A program made the translations under genes and the position numbers. A stretch of DNA of 9,075 bases from Bacteroidota bacterium (GTDB lineage Bacteria > Bacteroidota > Bacteroidia > Bacteroidales > 4484-276), in assembly GCA_013203545.1 (NCBI GenBank), contig JABMQA010000595.1:1-9075 (forward strand), read 5' to 3'. Every line of letters starts with the position of its first letter. Positions within the stretch are counted from its first letter, which is position 1. Of the stretch, positions 1 to 7,719 are shown piece after piece. The notes beneath the pieces were generated by a model, which was not told the origin of the DNA, did no database searches, and was given only the letters and a program-made list of their open reading frames with translations.

Positions 1-42
1 ACGTTGGGATTTTTCTAATGAACGTTGGGATTTTTCTAAGGA
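1..42. repeat. 21-bp tandem direct repeat, two copies, at window edge
   Basis: Two adjacent 21-bp units (1-21 and 22-42) share the core acgttgggatttttcta and differ at one position near the end of the unit. A third copy begins with acg at 43 and then diverges. The array touches the left edge, so more copies may lie outside the window. Because 21 is a multiple of three, the second forward frame stays open from 2 to a TAA at 89-91 and would read RWDFSNE-RWDFSKE followed by a Gly-rich tail. The reverse strand is also open across the repeat in two frames. It could be the end of an upstream coding repeat or a non-coding variable-number repeat; the sequence here cannot decide. Confidence 0.75.
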
Positions 43-72
43 ACGCATGGGAAAGGGAGGAGGTTCAAGGTT

Positions 73-101
73 TAGCCTGTATTATTCATAAATACAGGTT
101 A
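73..101. repeat. Inverted repeat / hairpin, 11-bp stem
   Basis: The arms cctgtatt (76-83) and aatacagg (91-98) are perfectly complementary around a 7-nt loop. The stem extends to 11 pairs (73-83 with 91-101) if one G-U pair is allowed. No T-tract follows, so it is not a classical intrinsic terminator. The right arm read on the minus strand, aacctgtattt, resembles the core aaccttgtattt of the direct repeats at 131-215 with one base missing, so the hairpin may consist of diverged inverted copies of that motif. Confidence 0.6.
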
Positions 102-130
102 GACTGATGTTAAAGATGACCTTAAACAAT

Positions 131-215
131 TAACCTTGTATTTCTAAAGAACATGTTTAGAAATAACCTTGTATTTCTAAAGTAATTGTTTTAAATTTGC
201 CTTGTGTTTCTAAAG
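131..215. repeat. Three-copy motif with 33-bp period abutting the ATPase start
   Basis: The 19-mer taaccttgtatttctaaag occurs identically at 131-149 and 164-182. A variant with gccttgtgtttctaaag occupies 199-215. The shared ccttgt cores begin at 134, 167 and 200, an exact 33-bp period, and the third unit runs up to the ATG at 228. The intervening 14 bp are diverged. Between copies one and two, tttctaaa (141-148) and tttagaaa (156-163) form an inverted repeat around a 7-nt spacer. Spacing close to three helical turns and placement just before the start codon fit an operator array or a repeat-derived leader; the function is inferred, not shown. Confidence 0.8.
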
Positions 216-227
216 CATCGCTAAAAT

Positions 228-1544
228 ATGGAAAGATTAATCTTGAACAAACTTAAAAAGTGGGGCTCTTCCCCAAATAGAAAACCGCTCATTGTCAGGG
301 GTGCAAGGCAGGTAGGTAAAACATATAGTATCAAAGAGTTTGGTGAAGCGAATTTTAAGGGGAAAATTCATATTGTTGATTTTGAAAAACACTCCGACTG
401 GTTTGGTGTTTTTCAAAAGGACCTTGATCCCGTCAGGATCGTCAGTGAGTTCGAAATTCTTTTGAATACAAAAATTACTCCTGGAAGCGACTTGCTTTTT
501 TTTGATGAGATACAGGCATCTCCAAAAGCCATCATGTCGCTCAGGTATTTCTACGAGGAGCTTCCTGAATTGCATGTGATTGCAACTGGTTCACTGCTTG
601 AGTTTGCGATGAAAGATATCAGTTTTCCAGTAGGCAGGGTACAAATCATGAACATGGCCCCAATGAACTTTTATGAGTTTTTGAAGGCTACCGGAAAGGA
701 TAAGGCTGCATACATCATCCGATCTGAACCCGCAGAATTACCAGGGCCAATTCATGCAATGCTACTGGAGAGTTTACGCCAATACATGTTTGTGGGAGGG
801 ATGCCCGAATCTGTTAAAGTATGGCAGGATACCCAAAGTATGGCCGATGTATTTAATGTTCAAACGGATCTTATTGAAACCTTTCGCCAGGATTTCTCCA
901 AATATGCTCCTTATGTGGATAAAAGGAGTTTAAACCATACCCTGGTCACAGTTGCAAAAAATGTTGGTCACCAGATAAAATACGCTCAAATATCGGATGA
1001 ATTTAGTGGGCCAACTAACAAAAAGGCTTTTGACCTGCTTTTGCTTGCAAGGGTGATACGTAAAATCCATGCTACATCTCCGGCCTCCTTACCGTTAGGC
1101 GCTGCGGCTTCGGACAGAAAATTTAAAGCACTAATGGTTGATATCGGATTGATGCGTTCATTAAATGATATGCCTGCAAACATGGAATATAAGAAGAATG
1201 ACCTGCTATCGATGTATAGTGGCGCCCTTGCAGAACAGTTTGTAGGACAGGAGATGGCATCGATCGGAATGGATAATCTATTTTACTGGTCGAGAGATGC
1301 AAAGAGCAGTTCTGCTGAAGTAGATTACCTGATTGTTCGAAACAGTAAAATTTATCCTATTGAGGTCAAGGGTGGAGCAGCCGGAAAACTTAGGAGCTTA
1401 CATCTGCTTTTGCAAAAATACCCGCATATTGAGCAGGGCTATGTATTATCCACGGTGCCTTATGGGAAAATCCCGGAACAAAAATTGGCTTTTTTGCCCT
1501 TGTATTATGCTTTTAGTCTAATGGTAAATAATTCTTCTACGTGA
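228..1544 (+). CDS. AAA-family ATP-binding protein with DUF4143 domain
   Basis: This 438-aa protein belongs to the AAA_14/DUF4143 ATPase family, common in Bacteroidota and archaea and of poorly defined cellular role. The N-terminal half is a P-loop ATPase: Walker A GARQVGKT at residues 25-32, Walker B LLFFDEIQ at 89-96, and an ATGS sensor-like motif at 119-122. The C-terminal half is DUF4143: GGMPE at 190-194, a helical region, GALAEQFVGQE at 332-342, and then AEVDYLI (363-369) and IYPIEVKGG (375-383). The last two form a PD-(D/E)XK-like core with E364/D366 and E379/K381. Length is normal for the family and no lesion is visible. The ATG at 228 has no Shine-Dalgarno and directly follows a 33-bp-period repeat that may control it. 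It stands 177 bp from the next gene and has no obvious functional link to it. No signal peptide or membrane segment is seen. Family assignment is firm; substrate and pathway are unknown. Confidence 0.93.
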   Translation: MERLILNKLKKWGSSPNRKPLIVRGARQVGKTYSIKEFGEANFKGKIHIVDFEKHSDWFGVFQKDLDPVRIVSEFEILLNTKITPGSDLLFFDEIQASPKAIMSLRYFYEELPELHVIATGSLLEFAMKDISFPVGRVQIMNMAPMNFYEFLKATGKDKAAYIIRSEPAELPGPIHAMLLESLRQYMFVGGMPESVKVWQDTQSMADVFNVQTDLIETFRQDFSKYAPYVDKRSLNHTLVTVAKNVGHQIKYAQISDEFSGPTNKKAFDLLLLARVIRKIHATSPASLPLGAAASDRKFKALMVDIGLMRSLNDMPANMEYKKNDLLSMYSGALAEQFVGQEMASIGMDNLFYWSRDAKSSSAEVDYLIVRNSKIYPIEVKGGAAGKLRSLHLLLQKYPHIEQGYVLSTVPYGKIPEQKLAFLPLYYAFSLMVNNSST

Positions 1545-1721
1545 GCATTTGCGAAATGAAATTGATATTAATTACTATGAAAAAATAGCCATTGTTTTTT
1601 TTATTACCTTTATGCCATAAATATCATGAACCTGATGTAATTGGAATAATGCACGCATTGATTTGCATGGCGTTCGATTTTTTGGTTATCCGGAATAGTA
1701 ATCGATTAAAGCATTTGAGTC

Positions 1722-4622
1722 ATGAAAAAGCATTTCCCGGCAAGAACTTTTATTACCCTGATGCTGCTCCTGGCATCCTTATTTCCGGCATATGCACAGC
1801 ATATCGAAATAGCCGGAAATGTTAAAAATGATTCTAATGAACCTTTAAGCGGGGCTAACATCCATGTTAAGGATAAGGTAATGGGAACCATTAGTAACAA
1901 CAGCGGTGATTTTTATTTAGAAGTAAAGGACACACCACCTATCCTGCTATCCGTTTCGATGATTGGTTACAAAGGCCAGGAAATTGAGGTAAGCGAAAGT
2001 AGGGTTAAGCTTGTTATAGTCCTGGTTAAATCCATCACAACCCTGGATGAAGTTCTCGTGCAGTCCCCTTCAAGGGTAGAAGAAAATATATTGAAATCCC
2101 CGGTTTCGATTGAAAAAATGGGGATCATCGATATCCGGAACATAGCATCGGATGATTATTATAAAGCCATAGCTACGCTGAAAGGTGTGGATATGACAAG
2201 CAGCAGCATTAATTTCCAGATAATAAATACACGTGGGTTTGCCAGGACTATTAACAGGCGTTTTGTTCAGTTGTATGACGGGATGGATACACAGTCGCCA
2301 TCGTTAAACGTGCCTTATGGAAATCTCAATATTCCTTCTTCATTGGATGTTGAGAGCTTTGAATTGTTGCCCGGTGCGGCCTCGGCATTATATGGTCCCA
2401 ATGCATACAGCGGAATGTTATTGGTAACAAGCAAAAGCCCGTTCAAATATCAGGGATTAAGTGCGTACTTAAAATTAGGGTTCAATTATATTAATAGTGA
2501 CCCTGATATTGGAGAACCTTCTAATCCTCAACCCATTTACGAAACAGCAGTGAGATATGCAAAATCTTTCAACAACAAAATTGCATTTAAATTAGGCTTT
2601 AGCCTGATGAAAGCAAGCGACTGGAGTGCACACAATTATTCGGACAAAAACGCAAATCTACAGGGCAATCTAAGTTCTAATCCGGCATATGATGGTGTAA
2701 ATCTTTATGGTGATGATGGAGGAACAAACCTCGGTTTAATGCGTAACTCACAGAGTTTGATCAATGCGATTGCCAGCCAAACAGGACTGGAACCGGAAAC
2801 TGTAGCACCTTATGTTGGTTCACTTCCGGCTCAAAATGTAAACCGGACAGGGTATCCGGAGTATACACTTATCGACTATGATTCAAAATACATCAGGGCA
2901 AATATTGGACTGAATTACAGGATAAATGATAATATTGAGTTGAGTTATTTGTATAATTATGGAGGGGGCACTACTGTTATGACCGGTGCCCAGCGCTATT
3001 CAATTAAGAATGCTGATATTCAAATACACAGGTTGGGAATTGATGCCGATAACTGGAAACTGCTTGGCTATGGTATGGTCGAAAATGCAGGAGACTCATA
3101 CATAGCCGATTTCACCGGATATGCAATTAATAAAGAATATTTAAGCAACTCTTCCTGGTTTGGATCCTATGCAGGTACAATAGTAGGAGGCTTAATAGAA
3201 GAAAATATATCAAGCACCGGTAGCCCTGTTTTTGATGCGGATGTTGTCGATGCCCTGCTTAATGATCCTGAGGCTATGAGTGATCTGCATAATCTCTCAA
3301 GAGGGGCTGCTGATGCCGGCAGGTGGGAACCCGGAAGTAAGGAATTCAATAATGCTGCCGACAGTATAAATGCCCTGACAATACCTGATGGGGCTAGATT
3401 TTACAGCAATACCCGTTTATATCACACCGAAGGTCAATATAACTTCAAGAATGAGATTAGTATTTTTGATTTTATAATCGGGGCAAACTGGAGGCAATAC
3501 GATCTGAGATCGGATGGTACAATTTACCCGGATTCAAAAGGACATCCAATCCGTATCAATGAATATGGTGCATACATGCAATTATCAAAGAAATTAATTA
3601 ACGACCACCTTAAACTATTAATATCGCTCAGGTACGACAAAAGCGAGAATTTTACAGGTCAGGTCAGCCCACGGCTTTCAGCAGTATATACATTCCTCTG
3701 GAATCACAATTTCAGGGCATCCTACCAAACGGGTTTCCGCAATCCATCAACACAGAACCAATATATCGATTTGGACGTGGTGAGCAGCCGGTCAGTGGGT
3801 GGCTTGCAGGAGTTCCACGATAAATACAAGCTAAGTGACTGGACCTACACGCTCCAGTCGGTTAATGCATTTTCAACGTCTGTGGCAGAAGGTTCTCCCG
3901 ATCCGGGCCTGCTCGTACCCTTCACTACCTGGGCCCCGGTTAAACCCGAACAGATACAGGTATTTGAGGTGGGATATAAAGGATTGTTCTCAGAGAAACT
4001 TATGATCGATGCATACTACTATTTTAATATTTATAATGATTTTATTTCCTCTATTCGTGTGCGACAGGCACAAGACGAAAACGGAAATCCCACCGATCCG
4101 TTCAGTGATACTACCCAGGCAGCACTGTATGGATTATTAAGCGGAAATTCGGGCAATACATTTGGGACTTCCCAGAATAGGACCGGGACTGTAAAATCGC
4201 AGGGTGCTGCCTTCGGCCTGGATTACATTTTTTATAAAGGTTATCACATAGGCATGAATTATTCCTGGAATAAATTAATTACCGAAGGATTATCTGAAGG
4301 ATTTATAAACAATTACAATACGCCTGAACATATTGTGAACATAACTTTTGGCAACAGCCATCTGACTGAAAATTTAGGATTTAATATAGCCTGGAGATGG
4401 CAGGATGCCTTCACATGGAACTCATCCTTTGCAAAGAGCGGGCAGGTTCCTGCTTACAATACAATAGATGCCCAGCTAAGCTATCGGTTTAATAAATTAA
4501 AAACTGTTCTCAAGCTTGGAGGATCAAACATACTAAACACAAGATATTTCACTTTTTACGGCGGCCCAACCCTGGGAGCGATTTACTATATCTCGCTTAC
4601 TTTTGATGAGTTGATGAATTAA
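1722..4622 (+). CDS. TonB-dependent outer-membrane receptor with carboxypeptidase-regulatory-like domain
   Basis: This 966-aa protein should be an outer-membrane beta-barrel that imports a ligand using TonB/ExbBD energy. Residues 1-25 are a signal peptide (MKKH, hydrophobic stretch, AYA before Q26), which supports this ATG although it lacks a Shine-Dalgarno. Residues about 27-102 form a carboxypeptidase-regulatory-like Ig fold (SGANIHVKD, GTISNNSGDFYL, SMIGYKG). A TonB-box-like TTLDEVLV lies at 106-113. The plug spans about 118-240, with NTRGFARTINRR at 169-180 and ELLPGAASALYGPNAYSGML at 214-233. The rest is barrel and loops, ending in a typical strand with an aromatic-rich YYISLTF before DELMN. 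No SusD-like gene follows, so it is not a SusC/D glycan pair. The ligand cannot be read from sequence. It lies 159 bp upstream of the nickel-cofactor genes on the same strand, so a nickel or metallophore ligand is possible, but no His-rich loop stands out. A weak terminator candidate sits between them. Confidence 0.93.
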   Translation: MKKHFPARTFITLMLLLASLFPAYAQHIEIAGNVKNDSNEPLSGANIHVKDKVMGTISNNSGDFYLEVKDTPPILLSVSMIGYKGQEIEVSESRVKLVIVLVKSITTLDEVLVQSPSRVEENILKSPVSIEKMGIIDIRNIASDDYYKAIATLKGVDMTSSSINFQIINTRGFARTINRRFVQLYDGMDTQSPSLNVPYGNLNIPSSLDVESFELLPGAASALYGPNAYSGMLLVTSKSPFKYQGLSAYLKLGFNYINSDPDIGEPSNPQPIYETAVRYAKSFNNKIAFKLGFSLMKASDWSAHNYSDKNANLQGNLSSNPAYDGVNLYGDDGGTNLGLMRNSQSLINAIASQTGLEPETVAPYVGSLPAQNVNRTGYPEYTLIDYDSKYIRANIGLNYRINDNIELSYLYNYGGGTTVMTGAQRYSIKNADIQIHRLGIDADNWKLLGYGMVENAGDSYIADFTGYAINKEYLSNSSWFGSYAGTIVGGLIEENISSTGSPVFDADVVDALLNDPEAMSDLHNLSRGAADAGRWEPGSKEFNNAADSINALTIPDGARFYSNTRLYHTEGQYNFKNEISIFDFIIGANWRQYDLRSDGTIYPDSKGHPIRINEYGAYMQLSKKLINDHLKLLISLRYDKSENFTGQVSPRLSAVYTFLWNHNFRASYQTGFRNPSTQNQYIDLDVVSSRSVGGLQEFHDKYKLSDWTYTLQSVNAFSTSVAEGSPDPGLLVPFTTWAPVKPEQIQVFEVGYKGLFSEKLMIDAYYYFNIYNDFISSIRVRQAQDENGNPTDPFSDTTQAALYGLLSGNSGNTFGTSQNRTGTVKSQGAAFGLDYIFYKGYHIGMNYSWNKLITEGLSEGFINNYNTPEHIVNITFGNSHLTENLGFNIAWRWQDAFTWNSSFAKSGQVPAYNTIDAQLSYRFNKLKTVLKLGGSNILNTRYFTFYGGPTLGAIYYISLTFDELMN

Positions 4623-4687
4623 TTGTTTTAAGGAAATTGAGCTCTTACATTTCAAAACAGACCGACAAAATAAGATTTAGCCAGGTT

Positions 4688-4707
4688 AGAATCCTTTAGG
4701 GTTTTTT
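4688..4707 (+). terminator. Weak candidate intrinsic terminator after the receptor gene
   Basis: A short hairpin with arms at 4688-4694 and 4699-4705 (core aatcc / gggtt, loop ttta, two G-U pairs in the stem) merges into a T-run at 4702-4707 and then the T-rich attatttt. The stem is weak, so this is tentative. If real, it would partly separate transcription of the receptor from the lar genes. Confidence 0.35.
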
Positions 4708-4781
4708 ATTATTTTAGCTGTTCTAAATATCGAAATGATTCGAAACCGACAAGAAACAATAAAACAGTAATCAAAAGAAAC

Positions 4782-5963
4782 ATGATATTATATTACGATT
4801 GTTTTTCAGGAATCAGCGGGGATATGAACCTGGCAGCTATGATAGATTCAGGTGTGCCGGGAAGTTATCTGATAAATGAGCTTAAAAAACTGAAGCTTAC
4901 CGGATACACGATCGAAATTACATCTGACCAACGGAAAGGTATTTCCGGTACAAAAGTTAAAGTTAATCTTGACAAAGGCCAGAGTAAAAACCATCACAGG
5001 CATTTATCCGACATCATTAAAATAATTAAAACCGGTGATTTGAATGATAGTGTTAAAAACATGAGCATAGAGATGTTTCAGAAACTGGCAGAGGCTGAAG
5101 CAAAGGTTCATGGTAAAAATATCGATGAGATACACTTTCATGAGGTGGGGGCAATCGATTCAATTATTGATATTGTCGGCGCTGCACTATGTTTCGATTA
5201 TTTAAAACCTGATAATATTTTCTGTTCGCCTGTTGAACTTGGCAGCGGGCTGGTGAGATGTGAGCATGGTACTTTTCCAGTCCCTGCTCCTGCAACTGCC
5301 GAAATTTTAAAAAACATACCTGTTAAAACCGGCAACCAGCCCTTTGAGGCTACCACACCTTCCGGAGCTGTAATTCTTGCCTGTAATGTTGATGAATTTA
5401 CAAACCTCGACAATTTCAGCATAAAAAAAACAGGGTACGGGATTGGACATAAAAAATCGGAAATACCGAATGTATTAAGGATTTTTAGCGGCGGGTTTAA
5501 TGAACCGACAGAATCAAAGAATTTGCACACCATGTTTGAATGTAACATTGATGATATGAACCCTGAACTCCTGGAGTACATAATGGACAAACTTTTTGAT
5601 GCAGGCGCCGACGATGTGTTCATAACTCCCATTATAATGAAAAAATCAAGGAACGGTTCAAAAATGTGTGCCCTTTGTCATAATTCTGTTAAAGAGAAGG
5701 TTGCTGGAATTCTGATAAAAGAAACCTCAACGTTTGGATTCAGGAGTTATCCGGTAAACAAGACTGAACTTGAGAGAGATGTGGTAGAATTAGAAACAAA
5801 ATACGGAAAAGTTAAAATAAAAAGGGCGATACATAATGATGAAGTGATCAAACAAAAACCGGAATATGAAGATTGTGCAAAATTAGCGATGGAAAATAAT
5901 ATTCCGATAAAAGAGGTTTACAGGGAAATCGAAAAAATGTTGAATTTTAAAACCAACGAATGA
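4782..5963 (+). CDS. larC: Nickel-pincer cofactor biosynthesis protein LarC (CTP-dependent nickel insertion)
   Basis: LarC is the cytoplasmic cyclometallase that inserts nickel into the bis-thiolated pyridinium mononucleotide, using CTP, to finish the NPN cofactor. The 393-aa product opens with the family signature YYDCFSGISGDMNLAAMID (4-22). It then has a His cluster NHHRHLSDI (70-78), IHFHEVGAIDSIIDIVGA (117-134), GLVRCEHGTFPVPAPATAEI (156-175) and TTPSGAVIL (191-199). The LarC2 part starts near 250 with FECNIDDMNPE (252-262) and includes FITPIIMKKSR (280-290). In Lactobacillus plantarum larC is read through a programmed frameshift joining larC1 and larC2; here both parts are one uninterrupted frame. 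The start follows an AT-rich leader without a Shine-Dalgarno. Its stop overlaps the larE start by 4 bp (ATGA), implying translational coupling. It appears intact. Confidence 0.95.
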   Translation: MILYYDCFSGISGDMNLAAMIDSGVPGSYLINELKKLKLTGYTIEITSDQRKGISGTKVKVNLDKGQSKNHHRHLSDIIKIIKTGDLNDSVKNMSIEMFQKLAEAEAKVHGKNIDEIHFHEVGAIDSIIDIVGAALCFDYLKPDNIFCSPVELGSGLVRCEHGTFPVPAPATAEILKNIPVKTGNQPFEATTPSGAVILACNVDEFTNLDNFSIKKTGYGIGHKKSEIPNVLRIFSGGFNEPTESKNLHTMFECNIDDMNPELLEYIMDKLFDAGADDVFITPIIMKKSRNGSKMCALCHNSVKEKVAGILIKETSTFGFRSYPVNKTELERDVVELETKYGKVKIKRAIHNDEVIKQKPEYEDCAKLAMENNIPIKEVYREIEKMLNFKTNE

Positions 5964-6790
5964 TCCATCAAACAGAAAAAAAACACAAAAACCTAATCCA
6001 TTTCCTCGGAAGGTTAAATAAGGTGGCCATTGCTTTTTCAGGAGGGGTTGACAGTACCTTTTTGGTAGCTGCTGCCAAACAGGCTCTTGGTGAAAATGTG
6101 GTGGCTTTTACGGTTAACGCGCCACATATTCCGGATTGGGAGGTCAAAGAAGCTAAAGACTGGATAAAACAAAGCGGAGTTAAACATGAAATAATAAAAG
6201 CAGAAATACCGGAAAATATTAAAAACAATCCTTCAAACCGGTGTTATTTATGCAAAAAGCAGATTTTTACCATACTTAAATCCGAAGCTAAAAAACGTGG
6301 CATTCAATATTTATTAGAAGGAACAAACAAAGATGATGAAGGCGATTACAGGCCGGGCATGAAAGCCCTGGAAGAATTAGATGTGTTAAGCCCTTTAAGA
6401 GAGGTTGGATTAACCAAGAACGAAATCCGGCAACTCTCAAAAGAATTCCACCTGCCCACATGGAACAAACTGGCTTATGCCTGCCTGCTCACCAGAATTC
6501 CATACAATACAACGGTTACAACTGAGGAATTGGCCCGTATCGAAAAGGGTGAAGTGTATTTGTTTCAATTGGGATATAAAGGTGCAAGATTACGTAGTCA
6601 TGGTAATATCGCCAGGATTGAATTTCAACAAGAACATTTTGATGTTTTGAGCGATAATAAATTAAGGGGTGAAATTGTAAAAAAAGTTAAATCAGTCGGT
6701 TACCAATTTGTCTGCGCTGATATTGAAGGTTATAGGATGGGGAGCTTTGACCAAATCAAAGATGAGTCCGGTCTAAAAAGCAAAAGATGA
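5960..6790 (+). CDS. larE: LarE, ATP-dependent sulfur transferase of NPN cofactor synthesis (three-cysteine type)
   Basis: LarE activates the pyridine-dicarboxylate mononucleotide with ATP and converts its carboxylates to thiocarboxylates. The 276-aa protein is full length. It has the PP-loop pyrophosphatase motif SGGVDS at 27-32, NRCYLCKK at 93-100, EGTNKDDEGDYRPGMKA at 120-136, SPLREVGLTKNEIRQL at 144-159, and WNKLAYACLLTRIPY at 168-182. C175 in the last motif matches the sacrificial cysteine (C176) of L. plantarum LarE. C95 and C98 add the other two cysteines that, in Thermotoga maritima LarE, bind a [4Fe-4S] cluster for sulfur insertion, so a catalytic rather than single-turnover mechanism is inferred. 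The usual PYGT after the active-site segment reads PYNT here. The gene overlaps larC by 4 bp, and larB follows 46 bp later. Confidence 0.95.
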   Translation: MIHQTEKKHKNLIHFLGRLNKVAIAFSGGVDSTFLVAAAKQALGENVVAFTVNAPHIPDWEVKEAKDWIKQSGVKHEIIKAEIPENIKNNPSNRCYLCKKQIFTILKSEAKKRGIQYLLEGTNKDDEGDYRPGMKALEELDVLSPLREVGLTKNEIRQLSKEFHLPTWNKLAYACLLTRIPYNTTVTTEELARIEKGEVYLFQLGYKGARLRSHGNIARIEFQQEHFDVLSDNKLRGEIVKKVKSVGYQFVCADIEGYRMGSFDQIKDESGLKSKR

Positions 6791-6836
6791 AAAACAAAAA
6801 GAAAAATCCCAAATATTAAGGTAAAAATAAGCTGTT

Positions 6837-7586
6837 ATGAATACTGACGAATTAAAACAATTACTGGAAAGAATACAAAAAGGGTCATTGACTATTGAAA
6901 ATGCCATGAATAAATTAAAGTTTCTGCCTTTTCAGGATTTAGGACATTCAAAACCGGACTTTCACCGCGAGCTCAGGCAAGGTTATCCGGAGGTGATATT
7001 TTGTCTGGGCAAGACCCCCGGGCAGGTTTTAAACATCACGAATGCAATGATCGAGAGAGGACAAAATGTGTTGGGGACCCGGGCTCATCAAGAGATATAT
7101 GAAGCGATTGTAAAAGTTCATCCAACAGTAGTTTATCATCAGGTTTCTAATACATTTACACTGAAACAGAAAGAATATGAAGAACCTGCAACTTATATTT
7201 CTGTGGTTACCGCCGGCACTTCAGATATCCCGGTTGCTGAGGTAGCAGCCATTACTGCAGCGTTTTATAATAATAAAGTTGAACGGTTTTATGATATCGG
7301 TGTGGCCGGCATTCACAGGATACAGGGTAATATTGAAAAAATTGCCGGTGCAAGGGTGATTGTTGTTGTTGCCGGAATGGAAGGGGCCTTACCAAGTGTT
7401 ATTGGCGGCCTGGTTGATAAACCGGTTATTGCAGTGCCTACAAGCGCGGGTTATGGCGCAGCATTTAACGGAATCACTGCTTTGTTAGGAATGCTCACCA
7501 GTTGTGCCAGCGGTGTTTGTGTGGTAAATATTGATAATGGTTTCGGGGCAGGATATCTGGCGGGTATGATTAACAAGTTAAAATAG
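6837..7586 (+). CDS. larB: LarB, nicotinic acid adenine dinucleotide carboxylase/hydrolase
   Basis: LarB performs the first NPN step: it carboxylates the pyridinium ring of nicotinic acid adenine dinucleotide at C5 with CO2 and cleaves the dinucleotide to release AMP. The 249-aa product has a helical N-terminal part (about 1-115) and a PurE/AIR-carboxylase-like domain (about 118-249). That domain carries SVVTAGTSDIPVAEVA (122-137), YDIGVAGIHR (152-161), VVVAGMEGALPSVIGGLVD (176-194), KPVIAVPTSAGYGAAFNG (195-212) and SCASGVCVVNIDNGFGAGY (222-240). C223 matches the substrate-trapping cysteine known in L. plantarum LarB (C221). The commoner TSVGYG reads TSAGYG here. Its length is normal. It ends the cassette and converges on the minus-strand esterase. 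No larA, larD, larR or nickel ABC transporter gene accompanies the cassette. Confidence 0.95.
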   Translation: MNTDELKQLLERIQKGSLTIENAMNKLKFLPFQDLGHSKPDFHRELRQGYPEVIFCLGKTPGQVLNITNAMIERGQNVLGTRAHQEIYEAIVKVHPTVVYHQVSNTFTLKQKEYEEPATYISVVTAGTSDIPVAEVAAITAAFYNNKVERFYDIGVAGIHRIQGNIEKIAGARVIVVVAGMEGALPSVIGGLVDKPVIAVPTSAGYGAAFNGITALLGMLTSCASGVCVVNIDNGFGAGYLAGMINKLK

Positions 7587-7595
7587 ACTTAAATT

Positions 7596-7611
7596 AATCT
7601 GTGAATCTGTG
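7596..7611. repeat. Short tandem repeat aatctgtg x2
   Basis: Two exact adjacent copies of the octamer aatctgtg (7596-7603 and 7604-7611) lie just after the larB stop. The rest of the 133-bp gap to the remnant sorting-domain tail contains no gene I can support. Confidence 0.6.
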
Positions 7612-7693
7612 GCATATATTTGAATATCTGTACTTTATTCCTGCTGTATGTATTGAACATCAAAAATCTGCCGCCATAATTTCTTACAGGAAT

Positions 7694-7716
7694 GATTTTG
7701 AATGGTTCAAAAAATC
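7694..7716. terminator. Possible weak hairpin between convergent genes
   Basis: The arms gattttgaa (7694-7702) and ttcaaaaaatc (7706-7716) pair around a 3-nt loop, with two extra A residues bulged in the second arm. It lies between the ends of larB and the severed esterase tail, where a bidirectional terminator would be expected. The stem is AT-rich and lacks a strong U-tract, so the assignment is tentative. Confidence 0.25.
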
Positions 7717-7719
7717 CAA

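Noticed and set aside
131..215. CRISPR-like direct repeats
   Set aside because: The conserved part is only 16-19 bp, the intervening segments are about 14 bp and partly similar to each other, there are three copies, and no cas gene is present.
1592..1614. Bacteroidota-type promoter (TTG ... TAnnTTTG) before the receptor gene
   Set aside because: A TTG at 1592-1594 and TAccTTTA at 1605-1612 are present, but the spacing of 10 bp is too short for the consensus.
1592..1825. 77-aa ORF before the receptor gene
   Set aside because: It overlaps the receptor's signal-peptide region in another frame, and its composition is unremarkable; the receptor start is well supported by its signal peptide.
1722..4622. 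SusC of a polysaccharide utilization locus
   Set aside because: No SusD-like gene or glycoside hydrolase follows; the next genes are larC, larE and larB.
5198..5632. 144-aa minus-strand ORF inside larC
   Set aside because: It is antisense to highly conserved LarC motifs and has no recognisable protein features.
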